From assembly GCA_018650445.1 (NCBI GenBank), contig JABIFX010000157.1:1-42396 (forward strand): a DNA stretch of 42,396 bases. The letters are read 5' to 3'. The stretch comes from Fidelibacterota bacterium (GTDB taxonomy: Bacteria; Fidelibacterota; UBA8477; JABMPR01). Both the position numbers and the translations under genes were made by a program. Position 1 is the stretch's first letter. Every line of letters starts with the position of its first letter. Below the pieces are notes generated by a model, which saw nothing but the letters and a program-made list of their open reading frames with translations, had not been told where the DNA came from and searched no databases. Positions 25,397 through 34,340 of this stretch are shown piece by piece.

Positions 25397-25498
25397 ATCA
25401 AAATCCTCTGGGATTAAAACTTAACATATTGGCTAACAATTCCGTGTTTTGTGAGTTCAGATACTTAATTTCGTGCCAAATAATAAGAGAGTACGCAT

Positions 25499-26578
25499 AT
25501 GATTAACCATGGTCACATTCTGATCATCAATCCTGGCTCGACATCTACCAAGCTGGCCATCTACAGTTTTGATTTAGAAATTGAGAAATTAAGCGTTGTG
25601 GATGAAACACTCATGGTTCATTCTGGTTTGGATGCGAGCATTACTGAACAATTGGATACTCGCTTTGTTGATGTAGAGCGCTTTGTGAATTCAGCGAATA
25701 TTGACCTTCACATAATTATGGCCAGGGGCGCCCCCTTGCGCCCCCTAAGTGGCGGTAGCTATCAGGTCAATGATCTCATGCTTGATGATCTCAGAACACA
25801 CAAATACTCCCAACATGCCAGTAATCTGGCAGCTCTGATTGGCGAGAGAGTGGGTAGAGCATATAGTATCCCAGTCTATATATCAGATCCAATTACTTCA
25901 GATGAGTTTGAACCTATCGCCAGAATATCCGGGGTGCCTGGGATAGAGCGGAAATCTCGCAGCCATGCCCTCAATATAAAGTCTAGCTTGAGAAAGCTTT
26001 GCTTGCGACTAAACAAGAATTATCTAGAAAGTTCCTGGGTTGTCTGCCACATGGGTGGAGGTATCTCGGTGGCAGCGCTACACAATGGACAAATGATTGA
26101 TGTCAATGATGCCCTCCTGGGGATGGGTCCGTTTAGCCCTGAACGAGCAGGTGCACTGCCCTCCTCCGGTATTCTGGACCTGGTATTTGAATCAAATCGT
26201 GACCGTGCCTCGATTGAGGACCTACTCTCAAAGGAAAGCGGTCTGAAGGGGTATCTGGGTACTACGGACCTCCAGGAGGTTGAAGAGAGAATTCACAGAG
26301 GTGACTCTGAGGCTGAGCTCATCTTTCAAGCTATGGTATATCAGATTTGCAAGGAGATAGCCGCTATGGCTTCTGTACTCAAATTTGAGTTGGATGGAAT
26401 TCTACTGACTGGAGGCATGGCAAATTCACAATTGTTATGCTCTTCAATTTCCCAACGTGTCCAGGCACTCGCCGAAATATTCGTAGAACCAGGGGAAAAT
26501 GAGATGGAAGCATTAGCCCAGGCAGGACTTCGCATTCTTTCTGGGGCAGAACCAGTAAAACTATACACCCAAAATTAA
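25499..26578 (+). CDS. buk: butyrate kinase
   Basis: Butyrate kinase interconverts butyryl phosphate plus ADP with butyrate plus ATP. At 359 residues it has the family length and its ASKHA motifs: phosphate-1 loop INPGSTSTKLAIY (near the N-terminus), HASNLAALIG, ARISGVPGIERKS, the glycine-rich CHMGGGISVA, and GMGPFSPERAGALP, which separates butyrate from acetate kinases. No phosphotransbutyrylase (ptb) gene is adjacent, although the two are often paired. Action on branched acyl phosphates is possible. Confidence 0.93.
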   Translation: MINHGHILIINPGSTSTKLAIYSFDLEIEKLSVVDETLMVHSGLDASITEQLDTRFVDVERFVNSANIDLHIIMARGAPLRPLSGGSYQVNDLMLDDLRTHKYSQHASNLAALIGERVGRAYSIPVYISDPITSDEFEPIARISGVPGIERKSRSHALNIKSSLRKLCLRLNKNYLESSWVVCHMGGGISVAALHNGQMIDVNDALLGMGPFSPERAGALPSSGILDLVFESNRDRASIEDLLSKESGLKGYLGTTDLQEVEERIHRGDSEAELIFQAMVYQICKEIAAMASVLKFELDGILLTGGMANSQLLCSSISQRVQALAEIFVEPGENEMEALAQAGLRILSGAEPVKLYTQN

Positions 26579-26761
26579 TGATCTCCCTCCACTTCGATAA
26601 CGAATGACAATCAGATGAGCGTAAATTATCGATCCTGATGGATGCATCGCCATCGATGCTCCCAATTTCAATATTTTTTTGGTGAAAAACGCAGGAGGCA
26701 ATTTCCTGATATGATCCCAGGGTAATGCTTATCAATTTTTCTGCAAATTATGCATTGCGTT

Positions 26762-26802
26762 ATGTTAATAATCTTTTACATTGTGTCTGTATTTATTAAC
26801 AT
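26762..26802. promoter_or_regulatory. inverted-repeat operator candidate, module 1
   Basis: ATGTTAATAA (26762-26771) and TTATTAACAT (26793-26802) form a perfect 10-bp inverted repeat, 21 nt apart, ending 19 nt before the module 1 membrane-protein start. The arms share the ATGTTA core with the module 2 repeats at 32404-32460. The spacing suits binding of a small XRE dimer pair; autoregulation is inferred. Confidence 0.6.
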
Positions 26803-26821
26803 TATGTAAGGAAACATTAAC

Positions 26822-27250
26822 ATGAATTTATCGTACCAGGAAAAAAGCATCTGGGCATCCCTCATCATAACATCTATCATGTTTATCTACTATTTCAGCC
26901 GGGTCCTGGGTGTCATCGAAAATCCCGACCTTCCTGAGTCAAGTCTCATCAGTGTATTTATTGGTGTCATTACAGTTACCATATTTGCTCAAATCGTGAT
27001 TCAAAGCATCATGGCTATCATTTATAGTGATGAAGTAAAGGATGGTGGAGATGAGCGGGAAAGTCTCATCAGATTGAAAGCAACCAGCATTTCACATTAC
27101 GTCCTTATTTCGGGGGTGTGGATTGCCTGTATGAGCTTCTATCTCAACCCATCAGCTCTCATGTTGATGAATGTGTTTATCGTCTTCTTTGTGGTCTCAG
27201 AAATTGTAGGATTTGTTGCCCAGCTCATATATTACCAACGAGGTGTGTAA
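26822..27250 (+). CDS. DUF2178-like membrane protein, module 1
   Basis: A 142-residue protein with four predicted membrane spans and a charged cytoplasmic loop containing GGDERESLIRLKATSISHYVL. That DERE-x-x-I-x-x-KA pattern is typical of small membrane proteins encoded beside short XRE regulators. Its TAA overlaps the regulator's ATG by one base. AAGGA precedes the start. It may sense membrane state and control the regulator, but no biochemical function is established for this group. Confidence 0.8.
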   Translation: MNLSYQEKSIWASLIITSIMFIYYFSRVLGVIENPDLPESSLISVFIGVITVTIFAQIVIQSIMAIIYSDEVKDGGDERESLIRLKATSISHYVLISGVWIACMSFYLNPSALMLMNVFIVFFVVSEIVGFVAQLIYYQRGV

Positions 27251-27471
27251 TGCAACTCTGCAGTATTCAGAACAATATGAGGAAGCTAAGATTTAATCAT
27301 GATGAAATGACTCAACAGGAACTTGCCAAAAATATCGGTGTAACCAGACAGACGATTATTGCAATCGAATCTCGAAAATATTCTCCTACACTTGAGCTGG
27401 CTTTTAAGATAGCCGGTGTATTTCAAGTCCCTCTGGAAGAGATTTTCCAGTACAAGCCTGAGAAATCATAG
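27250..27471 (+). CDS. short XRE-family HTH regulator, module 1
   Basis: A 73-residue, single-domain XRE regulator. I start at 27250 (TAATG overlap with the membrane-protein stop); an earlier in-frame reading lies inside that gene. The helix-turn-helix is MTQQELAKNIGVTRQTIIAIES, written here in two parts as MTQQELAKNIG and VTRQTIIAIES. The ending PLEEIFQY is the hallmark of the compact regulators paired with small membrane proteins. It probably represses its own operon through the upstream inverted repeat. Confidence 0.88.
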   Translation: MQLCSIQNNMRKLRFNHDEMTQQELAKNIGVTRQTIIAIESRKYSPTLELAFKIAGVFQVPLEEIFQYKPEKS

Positions 27472-27499
27472 GAAACTCCAGATTATAACTCCTATGTGA

Positions 27500-29839
27500 T
27501 TATCGAACTACAACCTCATCACAGAATATCCAGGATTTTTCACCAGATCCTGGATGCCATTCTGGACATACCCCTCTATTTTTTGCCACAATCCGAATAA
27601 AGCGAGTTGCCTCTGTTGGAAAGTCAGCAGTTAACCGATTAATTGAAACATCTTCATCTTTCTCAGAAACTTCATTACTCACTCGTTGAATCACTCTCCA
27701 TATTTCACCATCTCGTGAGAAACTCACCTCCAGATACTCCGGCATAAAAATCCAGGACTTCGTTGATTGCAAAAAATTCATCTCTGTCTGAAATATTTTT
27801 TTGGTCTCACCCAGATCAATGGTAAGCTCCAGATCATTGCCCTCAAAACCTTGCCATGTACCGTCTTTTGAGTTATCTGAACCCAGGATTCCATCAACCA
27901 GCCCCTGATCGCCACCGCCAGTGTAGCGGGCATGATATTTCAACCTATACGCAGTGTTGCTCCCCAGGGCTTGGTGGAACAAGAAATCTCTTTCAGCTAT
28001 GCGACCTAAACTCTTGGGACCATCAAAAATACCGGCTCGAATTTTTGCATCCTGCTTTAGCGTTAGCTTTCCTGTGTATAACAGTGAGCTATCGTCAGGA
28101 TTTGTACCATCGAGCGTATAGCGAATATCATAGTTTGTCTGTTCTGACAATAATTCAACTTCTACTTCGCCCCGTTTAAAAAGTTGCCCGGGTAAAATAT
28201 TCACCAGAAAGGTACCGGGACTGAAATTCCATTCCAGCGATTCAAATCTGGGCAATAAATACTGTAAGCGTTTCTGGAAATCTGGCCAATCCCGCAGATC
28301 TTTGGCCGTCCACAATACTTCTGATAATGCAGTCATTCTGGGCAACACCATATATTCCGCATGGGCGGGGGTCTTCACGAACTCAGTCCATAAATTTGCC
28401 TGGGATCCCAGGACATATTTTGCTTCATCTGAGCTTAGTTCTTCTGGGATGGGTTCATAGCTATAGACTTTTCTGAGAGGTGTGTAACCTCCAATGGCCT
28501 GCGGCTCGGTTTTGGGATCTCCCTGGTAATAATCAAAGTAAACATGTGATGTTGGTGTCATGACAACATCATGACCCGCCTTCGCGGCAGCTACTCCACC
28601 AGCAACACCTCTCCATGACATTACCGTCGCATCCTGGGCCAGGCCACCTTCCAGTATCTCATCCCACCCGATAAGTTTTTTGCCTTTAGAGATGATATAC
28701 TTCTCCATTTCCTGGATAAACCAGCTTTGCAATTCATGCTCATTGGCCAGCCCTTCAGTCTGGATTCTATTCTGGCATTTCTCACAAGTTTTCCAATGGG
28801 TTTTACGGGCTTCGTCTCCCCCAATGTGAATGTATTCGGCTGGAAATAATTCAACAACCTCATCCAGGATATTTTCCAGGAAAACGAACACAGAATCGTT
28901 TCCTGCACAGAAAATATCTTCATTGGGCCAATAACTCCCTGGACGGACGGGCAGTCTTTCACCCTTACATGATAATTCAGGATAAGCTGCGAATATCTCT
29001 GATGAATGTCCGGGCATCTCAATCTCAGGAATGACCGTTATCTGTCTGGATGCTGCATATTCGATAACCTCCCGAACTTCATCCTGAGTATAGAAACCAC
29101 CATAGGTACTTTTTTCACCTGCCTCAATAGGAGACCATTTGCGCCAGTCCTCATGCTCTCGATCTACACGCCAGGCACAAATTTCAGTTAGCTTCGGGTA
29201 ACGCTTAATTTCAAGTCGCCACCCATTGTCATCTGAGAGGTGCCAGTGAAATACATTCATCTTATGAAGGGCGATCATATCGATATATCTTTTTACAAAC
29301 TCTAAAGGGAAAAAATGACGCGAGACATCGAGGTGCATACCACGCCATTCAAACCGTGGATAATCTTTAATGTTCACGGCTTGAATCTTGTGACCAACCA
29401 GCGTGTTAACACCTGGCTCAACAGCAGGCGGCAAGAGCTGACGCAATGTCTGTATGCCATAGAATATGCCCGGATCCTCTTGTGCTGTGATTCTGATGTT
29501 CTGACTGTTCACTTGAAAGTGATAGCCTTCTTCCGGTAAGCTGGCGTCTTGATTGAGATCAAATTCAATATCCGCTTTTCCCTGTGTACCAACGCTCATA
29601 TTTGGGATCAATGAACTTAAATACTCCATGAAAAATGCCTTGTTGGCAATTTCATCAGAAATCCAAACGGAAGTGGCTTGAGCAAAAATAAACTCGCCTT
29701 CCTGGGCCATCATGTATTGTGGCTTAGGTATAATATTCATATTCATACTTTCAGTTTTTGCTGCTCTTGGGGTTGAACAGGCCTGAAAGACCTGCAAACA
29801 TATAAATAACACAATCTTCCATCTTAAATCTATTTTCAC
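27500..29839 (-). CDS. family 20 glycoside hydrolase lipoprotein (beta-N-acetylhexosaminidase)
   Basis: A 779-residue lipoprotein (lipobox FQAC, C21) that should remove terminal GlcNAc or GalNAc from chitin oligomers, glycans or peptidoglycan fragments. Domains: GH20b (about 33-158), catalytic GH20 barrel (about 161-515) with HIGGDE (D342, E343, the substrate-assisted pair) and FHWHLSDDNGWR (197-208), a chitobiase-type C-terminal domain (about 545-625; YTLDGTNPDDSS), then a discoidin-like carbohydrate-binding module to the end. The start is GTG, supported by AAGGGA upstream. No sugar transporter or regulator is adjacent. Confidence 0.93.
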   Translation of the reverse strand: MKIDLRWKIVLFICLQVFQACSTPRAAKTESMNMNIIPKPQYMMAQEGEFIFAQATSVWISDEIANKAFFMEYLSSLIPNMSVGTQGKADIEFDLNQDASLPEEGYHFQVNSQNIRITAQEDPGIFYGIQTLRQLLPPAVEPGVNTLVGHKIQAVNIKDYPRFEWRGMHLDVSRHFFPLEFVKRYIDMIALHKMNVFHWHLSDDNGWRLEIKRYPKLTEICAWRVDREHEDWRKWSPIEAGEKSTYGGFYTQDEVREVIEYAASRQITVIPEIEMPGHSSEIFAAYPELSCKGERLPVRPGSYWPNEDIFCAGNDSVFVFLENILDEVVELFPAEYIHIGGDEARKTHWKTCEKCQNRIQTEGLANEHELQSWFIQEMEKYIISKGKKLIGWDEILEGGLAQDATVMSWRGVAGGVAAAKAGHDVVMTPTSHVYFDYYQGDPKTEPQAIGGYTPLRKVYSYEPIPEELSSDEAKYVLGSQANLWTEFVKTPAHAEYMVLPRMTALSEVLWTAKDLRDWPDFQKRLQYLLPRFESLEWNFSPGTFLVNILPGQLFKRGEVEVELLSEQTNYDIRYTLDGTNPDDSSLLYTGKLTLKQDAKIRAGIFDGPKSLGRIAERDFLFHQALGSNTAYRLKYHARYTGGGDQGLVDGILGSDNSKDGTWQGFEGNDLELTIDLGETKKIFQTEMNFLQSTKSWIFMPEYLEVSFSRDGEIWRVIQRVSNEVSEKDEDVSINRLTADFPTEATRFIRIVAKNRGVCPEWHPGSGEKSWIFCDEVVVR

Positions 29840-30070
29840 AAAAATCCCTTTTAAAATTATTACTCTCTGGTTCTCTGGTCCTGACGCAGAGTTGATATGG
29901 AAACCAGTTCCTGGTCCATCATCTCCGCATTCGAATTTATCAGTCGGAAGGGTCCCCGCAAATCTATCTGCTTTCTGAATCGATGCCCCAGTGTTGAGGG
30001 TTTAATCAAATCTTTTCCATACACCGCTTAATGCATCACTCTGTATTATGATCTTGTACATCTGTATCTG

Positions 30071-30685
30071 CTAATCATCCACCTTTTCAACCCACTTTGT
30101 ATTTCCATCTCGGTCACAAAGTAACACCATTCCTGTGCTGGAATTACCAGTCCCCAGGTAAGCGCTCATCTTCCCATATTCATTGGCTGTTCGGAGAAAT
30201 CCATTCCCCACCGTACCTGTTCCTAGAAATGCGGTCTCATTTCCAACTTCATTGTAAGTGGTGAGTTGACCTCCACCTTTTTCACTGGTCCCGAGGTAAA
30301 CAGTAGAAGATTCATGCTTATCAAAGGTTCGAATAAATCCACCACCCATCTCACCAGTTCCAAGATGTGCGCTCATCTTCCCTTCCTGGTTGTAGACCTT
30401 GAATCCACCTTGTCCATCCTCACTTGCACCAAGTTTCATTGAAGCGCCCCCCAGAGCATTTTTGAGCATGATACTGCCACCACCTTGACCAGATCCAGAA
30501 ATGAGTACAGTATTCTCACCGGCACGGGAGAGAATTCTGAATCCGCCCCCATCGCGGATTGTAATAGATCCCACACTAAGATTACCCATCTCGGCCTCAT
30601 CTTTGTTGGCAGATATGAGTGACATTAATAACAGAGTTGTCAACACTCCAATGAGAACGCTTTTCATATCAATTTGTCGTTTCAT
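30071..30685 (-). CDS. exported glycine-rich repeat protein
   Basis: A 204-residue protein with one N-terminal hydrophobic stretch (about 8-26; uncleaved anchor or signal) followed by about seven copies of a 22-24-residue repeat of the form GxGGxxxxNExGxxxxxLGTG. Copies include MSAHLGTGEMGGGFI, STVYLGTSEKGGGQL and MSAYLGTGNSSTGMV. The regular pattern predicts a beta-solenoid or stacked hairpins. It overlaps the YkvA-like gene upstream by one base (TAATG). No function can be assigned; similar repeats turn up in surface and phage-like proteins. Confidence 0.72.
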   Translation of the reverse strand: MKRQIDMKSVLIGVLTTLLLMSLISANKDEAEMGNLSVGSITIRDGGGFRILSRAGENTVLISGSGQGGGSIMLKNALGGASMKLGASEDGQGGFKVYNQEGKMSAHLGTGEMGGGFIRTFDKHESSTVYLGTSEKGGGQLTTYNEVGNETAFLGTGTVGNGFLRTANEYGKMSAYLGTGNSSTGMVLLCDRDGNTKWVEKVDD

Positions 30686-31116
30686 TACTTAACCATCCCC
30701 TTAAGTTTATCCCAAATTTTATTCCCCAACATATCAGAAGCCACATCGACAATCTGTTGTACCAAATCCAAGATATTTTGCTCTCCAGCCCAATGTTTTG
30801 TCACAATGCCTGGATCACAATTTTTCATGACAGAATTAATGACGTAAGCAGCCAACGCTACATCGTCCAGATAGCCCAGGGGTCCAATAAGTGCTTCAGG
30901 GAAAAGATCGATGGGTGAGATGAAGTATGCCAAGGCTCCAGCGATTTTGGCTTTCTCGCTACTAGGGAGATCTTTATCTAAAGCTAATTTCGCTAGCAGA
31001 TGGAAAAGATCCGGGGCAAGCAAAAGATATTCAGACCACTGATTTTCTTTCCCGGTCTTGGTTTTCACCCATTCCCGAATGTCTGATCTCATTTTTTGAT
31101 AAAAATCCTGCTTCAT
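30685..31116 (-). CDS. YkvA-like (DUF1232) protein
   Basis: A 143-residue protein containing the DUF1232 core: LAYFISPIDLFPE followed by GYLDDVALAAYVINSVM. Members are small membrane-associated proteins of unknown function, widespread in bacteria. GGGAGGG precedes the ATG. It lies 28 nt after the phospholipase-like gene and shares a base with the repeat-protein gene, so the three probably form one transcript. Confidence 0.85.
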   Translation of the reverse strand: MKQDFYQKMRSDIREWVKTKTGKENQWSEYLLLAPDLFHLLAKLALDKDLPSSEKAKIAGALAYFISPIDLFPEALIGPLGYLDDVALAAYVINSVMKNCDPGIVTKHWAGEQNILDLVQQIVDVASDMLGNKIWDKLKGMVK

Positions 31117-31144
31117 GTCTCTACCCTCCCAGGTTGGAATCTTA

Positions 31145-32254
31145 TTATTTAAGCAAAGTTAATTTTTTCACGCGATGTAACTCAGATGTATTTAACTCCA
31201 TTAGATATACACCCGAACTCACACTGAAACCATTACTATCGGTCCCATTCCAATGAAACGCATACTCTCCCGGCATAAAATTGCTTTGAAAGAGCGTCGA
31301 AATCAAATTCCCATTAATATCGAAGATCTTCAAACTGGCATTGGCGCTTTGATCAAAATTAATTACAAATGAGATCTCAGCGTTGAATGGGTTTGGAAAT
31401 GCATGAACTTGATGATCCTTTGGAGCCACCAGTTCATGTACACTAACACCCGCGGGGTATGGAGAGCCAGCATTTACCCAGGCTGTATACCAAATGCTTG
31501 CCAAATCTACAGCAGCCCGATTCAAACTCCATGTGGTTAGATCTCCAAGATCACTCCACATCATAGAATAGTAGGTATCATTGTGATTTGGGTCCACCTG
31601 ATAAGCTCTATCGTCAGCCTCCATCACGAGATCAACTATTGGATAAATATCTTCTATATAACCAAAAATTGAATCCCTGGGGCTTTCCCAATAATGGGCT
31701 ATTGAATCTGGAAAGGTAATTTCATTTAGATGAGGATTTATCATCTGGGTCTCATATCGTGAATGAATGCCATAGTTATTGGTGAGTTGCCCATTGAAAT
31801 TCAGGGTAAGGTGCAAGGCTTGGTGCGAATCACCGACATAATGTCCTAATTCAGCTGCAACTTGCCAGACATCGTTCCAGTTTCCATTTTCCATCAGGGT
31901 TGTCATATCGGCCAACCACCATTCAATCACCCAGGGAACCAGACCGTTGTCCTCCATTGTATCCTGGCCATATAAATCAATCATGTCCTGCCATATATGC
32001 GGAAGCGTCTCCGTAAAAAACTCTGGATAATAATCAATATCTATATAGTGATAATTATCAGGATCGGCATCCGTATCGGGATCAACGGCATGCTGTGATA
32101 GATAGTCGCGATGATCTTGAAAGAATGACATGGATTCTGGTAAATGATTGACAGCCGCAGCATTGATAAAGCGGTGCGAGTTCCAGCCCCAACGTCCATA
32201 AAGATTTGGGAAGGTCAAGAGGGTAATCAGAAGGGTGAGTATAATTCTTTTCAA
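31145..32254 (-). CDS. secreted zinc phospholipase C/S1-P1 superfamily enzyme with sorting C-terminus
   Basis: A 369-residue secreted enzyme. The TTG start is chosen because GGAGCC lies upstream and the signal peptide (1-20) follows. The mature protein begins near W22-G-W-N-S-H27, the Trp...His spacing that supplies two zinc ligands in this superfamily. GHYVGDSHQALHL and GIHSRYE supply the rest; HSRYE is the phospholipase C version, whereas S1/P1 nucleases have a late Asp. Residues about 285-369 are a type IX sorting domain (FPNPFNAEISFVI, ending KKLTLLK). Phospholipid hydrolysis is more likely than nuclease action. Confidence 0.85.
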   Translation of the reverse strand: MKRIILTLLITLLTFPNLYGRWGWNSHRFINAAAVNHLPESMSFFQDHRDYLSQHAVDPDTDADPDNYHYIDIDYYPEFFTETLPHIWQDMIDLYGQDTMEDNGLVPWVIEWWLADMTTLMENGNWNDVWQVAAELGHYVGDSHQALHLTLNFNGQLTNNYGIHSRYETQMINPHLNEITFPDSIAHYWESPRDSIFGYIEDIYPIVDLVMEADDRAYQVDPNHNDTYYSMMWSDLGDLTTWSLNRAAVDLASIWYTAWVNAGSPYPAGVSVHELVAPKDHQVHAFPNPFNAEISFVINFDQSANASLKIFDINGNLISTLFQSNFMPGEYAFHWNGTDSNGFSVSSGVYLMELNTSELHRVKKLTLLK

Positions 32255-32403
32255 GATTTTGGCTCCAAATGCCGTGCTATTTACGAGTTTGGTAATATCG
32301 GGACAAATCCATTAAATACACCATGAAAAGACATGTGGGGTGGACGGATTTAAGCATCCTCATTCCCTTGTGAAAGAGCGAGGGGCTCTCCAATTAGTTA
32401 GAT

Positions 32404-32460
32404 AATTCTAACATTTAATTGCAAAATGTTAGAATTACATTACTTTATGTTAGAATTATA
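32404..32460. promoter_or_regulatory. triple-repeat operator candidate, module 2
   Basis: Three copies of the unit ATGTTAGAATT: one inverted (AATTCTAACATTT, 32404-32416) and two direct (AAATGTTAGAATT, 32424-32436; ATGTTAGAATTATA, 32447-32460). The first two form a perfect palindrome around a 7-nt spacer, and the third ends just before the ribosome binding site (GGAGG, 32466-32470) of the membrane-protein gene. The layout suits cooperative autorepression by the module's XRE regulator, which is inferred. Confidence 0.68.
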
Positions 32461-32475
32461 TAACTGGAGGTTATA

Positions 32476-32892
32476 ATGACCAAAAAAAGTAGTGGCATAT
32501 TTTTAGTTCCAATCCTTTCAGTAAGTCTAATTGGCGGATTGGCGTTTTACTTGCTTAAGTATGAGCCGATGCTGAGTTTTAAAATGATAGCAATTATTGT
32601 CTTGATGCTTCTCATGTTGAGCGTCCCCATCTATCGCAGTATTAGAAATGCCAGGGATAATCGAAATAGCATCCCACTAGAAGATGAGATGAGTCGAGTT
32701 CTTGAAATCCATGCTGGAGCATACGCCTTTCGCTACTCCATGATGACCTGGTTTGCGATCTTTATATTTCGCAGCAAATTTCCAGATTCCGAAGAAATGC
32801 TGGGTATCGGAATCATGGCGGCAGCAGCTATTTACGGAGTGACCTGGCTCTACTTCAAACGGAATGGAATCCCCCATGAAAACCAGGATTAA
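32476..32892 (+). CDS. small membrane protein, module 2
   Basis: A 138-residue protein with four predicted spans and a cytoplasmic loop [24 protein letters not shown]. Topology, size and position before a short XRE gene match the module at 26822, though the sequences are well diverged. Its 3' end overlaps the regulator by 17 nt. GGAGG lies 5 nt before the start. Probably a DUF2178-like relative; function is unknown. Confidence 0.78.
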   Translation: MTKKSSGIFLVPILSVSLIGGLAFYLLKYEPMLSFKMIAIIVLMLLMLSVPIYRSIRNARDNRNSIPLEDEMSRVLEIHAGAYAFRYSMMTWFAIFIFRSKFPDSEEMLGIGIMAAAAIYGVTWLYFKRNGIPHENQD

Positions 32893-33073
32893 AGAGTTGA
32901 GAGCAAGAGATCATCTGACCCAGCAGCAATTGGCTGACAAAGTCAATGTACGTCGGGAAACCATCGTTTTTTTGGAGAAGGGGAAATACAATCCCTCCCT
33001 CAAGCTGGCCTATGAAATCTCTCAAGTGTTTGCGTTAAGTATTGAAGAGGTGTTTCAACTGGGTTTTGATTAG
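32876..33073 (+). CDS. short XRE-family HTH regulator, module 2
   Basis: A 65-residue XRE regulator. The start at 32876 gives [20 protein letters not shown], the standard beginning of this compact group; an upstream in-frame ATG would add four residues. The HTH reads [20 protein letters not shown], and the end IEEVFQL matches the group. About half the residues match the module 1 regulator by eye. It most likely represses its own operon through the repeats at 32404-32460. Confidence 0.9.
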   Translation: MKTRIKELRARDHLTQQQLADKVNVRRETIVFLEKGKYNPSLKLAYEISQVFALSIEEVFQLGFD

Positions 33074-33074
33074 G

Positions 33075-34235
33075 TCAAAGGTTTTGGTATTGACGTATAG
33101 CTTGTAGCAGCAAATCCAATTCATCTGGCGTATTGTACGCATTGTAGCTGAGTCTAATAATGGGTTCCTCTCGCCATCTGGTAATCATGGCTTCGATGCG
33201 GTGCTCTTCCCACAGATATTGCCACAGTTCAAATAGCTTTGTTTCAGCAGGTAGCAGAACACCCGCAATTTGAGCCAACCAGGATTGATCACAGATTGTT
33301 TCTCTATCAAATTCTATTGAAAATTTGTCACGGAACTCATACAGGAGTGCACGCGCTTCTCTATGACGGGTTTTCCAATTATGTTTTTCACGAAACCGAA
33401 GTGCAGCAGGAATACATAGAAAAGCTGCCATATCCCGGGTACCCCACATTTCATGTCGCAGAGAGAAGGAAGGTTGATTGATCTCAGCCCAACTTATTAC
33501 CAGAGGTTCAAAAGCCGCTCTCTGGGTAGCATGAACATGCAAGAAAGCCGTGCCTTTGGGAGTAAGCAGCCACTTATGACAATTACTGGTGTAGAAGTCC
33601 GCATCTATATTTTCAAGGTCTAAATCAATTTGCCCAACAGCATGGGCACCGTCAATAACAGTGATAATCCCGGCTTTCCGGGCGCGCTGGCATATCTCTT
33701 TTACAGGTAAAACAAGTGCTGTTGCCGAGGTGATGTGACTCATAACAATCACTTTGGTGTTTGGAGTCACCTGTTTCCAGAAATAATCGACAAACTCAGC
33801 CTGTGTTGATACGGGCAGATCAATCTCTACCTCTTTGAGAATCGCATCGTTCTGGGTGCATTTTCGAGCCCAGGTGGCCACAATAGTTCCATACTCATGA
33901 TCCGTAGCAAGAACTTCGTCATCAGCCTGTAATTTAATGGAATTCGCGATAGCATTCAGAGCAACGGTCACATTGGGCGTAAAAATCATCCCTGCCGCAT
34001 CAGCGTTGACAAAATCGGCCAGCGCTGTTCGAGCTTCTTCAAGGGGGCCACTGGCCTTCTTGCCAAACAATCCCTTCAGCTGCCGGGTATAATAATCAAT
34101 GGGATTTCTCTCCAGGATACGCTGCCAGTTTTGATAGTCTCTAAACACCTCTCGCGGGCAGGCACCAAATGATCCGTGGTTCAGATAGTGTATATCTGGA
34201 TCAAGGAGAAATTCTGATCTGATATTGGCGAGCAT
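33075..34235 (-). CDS. PLP-dependent class-V aminotransferase-fold enzyme
   Basis: A 386-residue cytoplasmic PLP enzyme close in pattern to isopenicillin N epimerase-like proteins: the opening DIHYLNHGSFGACPREVF, the PLP-contacting D195 in VIDGAHAVGQ and the Schiff-base lysine K221 in TSNCHKWLLTPKG. Proteins annotated this way outside beta-lactam producers are usually epimerases, lyases or desulfurases of unknown substrate, and no beta-lactam genes are near. A GAGGGAG site precedes the ATG. It stands alone between convergent and divergent neighbours. Confidence 0.85.
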   Translation of the reverse strand: MLANIRSEFLLDPDIHYLNHGSFGACPREVFRDYQNWQRILERNPIDYYTRQLKGLFGKKASGPLEEARTALADFVNADAAGMIFTPNVTVALNAIANSIKLQADDEVLATDHEYGTIVATWARKCTQNDAILKEVEIDLPVSTQAEFVDYFWKQVTPNTKVIVMSHITSATALVLPVKEICQRARKAGIITVIDGAHAVGQIDLDLENIDADFYTSNCHKWLLTPKGTAFLHVHATQRAAFEPLVISWAEINQPSFSLRHEMWGTRDMAAFLCIPAALRFREKHNWKTRHREARALLYEFRDKFSIEFDRETICDQSWLAQIAGVLLPAETKLFELWQYLWEEHRIEAMITRWREEPIIRLSYNAYNTPDELDLLLQAIRQYQNL

Positions 34236-34340
34236 AGGGACTCCCTCTAGTGGATTTTAACATCTGTAAACGTGTGTGGATACCACACGGGGCAATGCAC
34301 AACTTATCCCCTGGAATCAGGTGGATGAATATTGCTGGAT

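Noticed and set aside
31145-32254. Assignment of the secreted zinc enzyme as an S1/P1 nuclease that belongs to the nuclease locus
   Set aside because: HSRYE is the phospholipase C pattern, and the gene is over 12 kb from the locus in a different operon.
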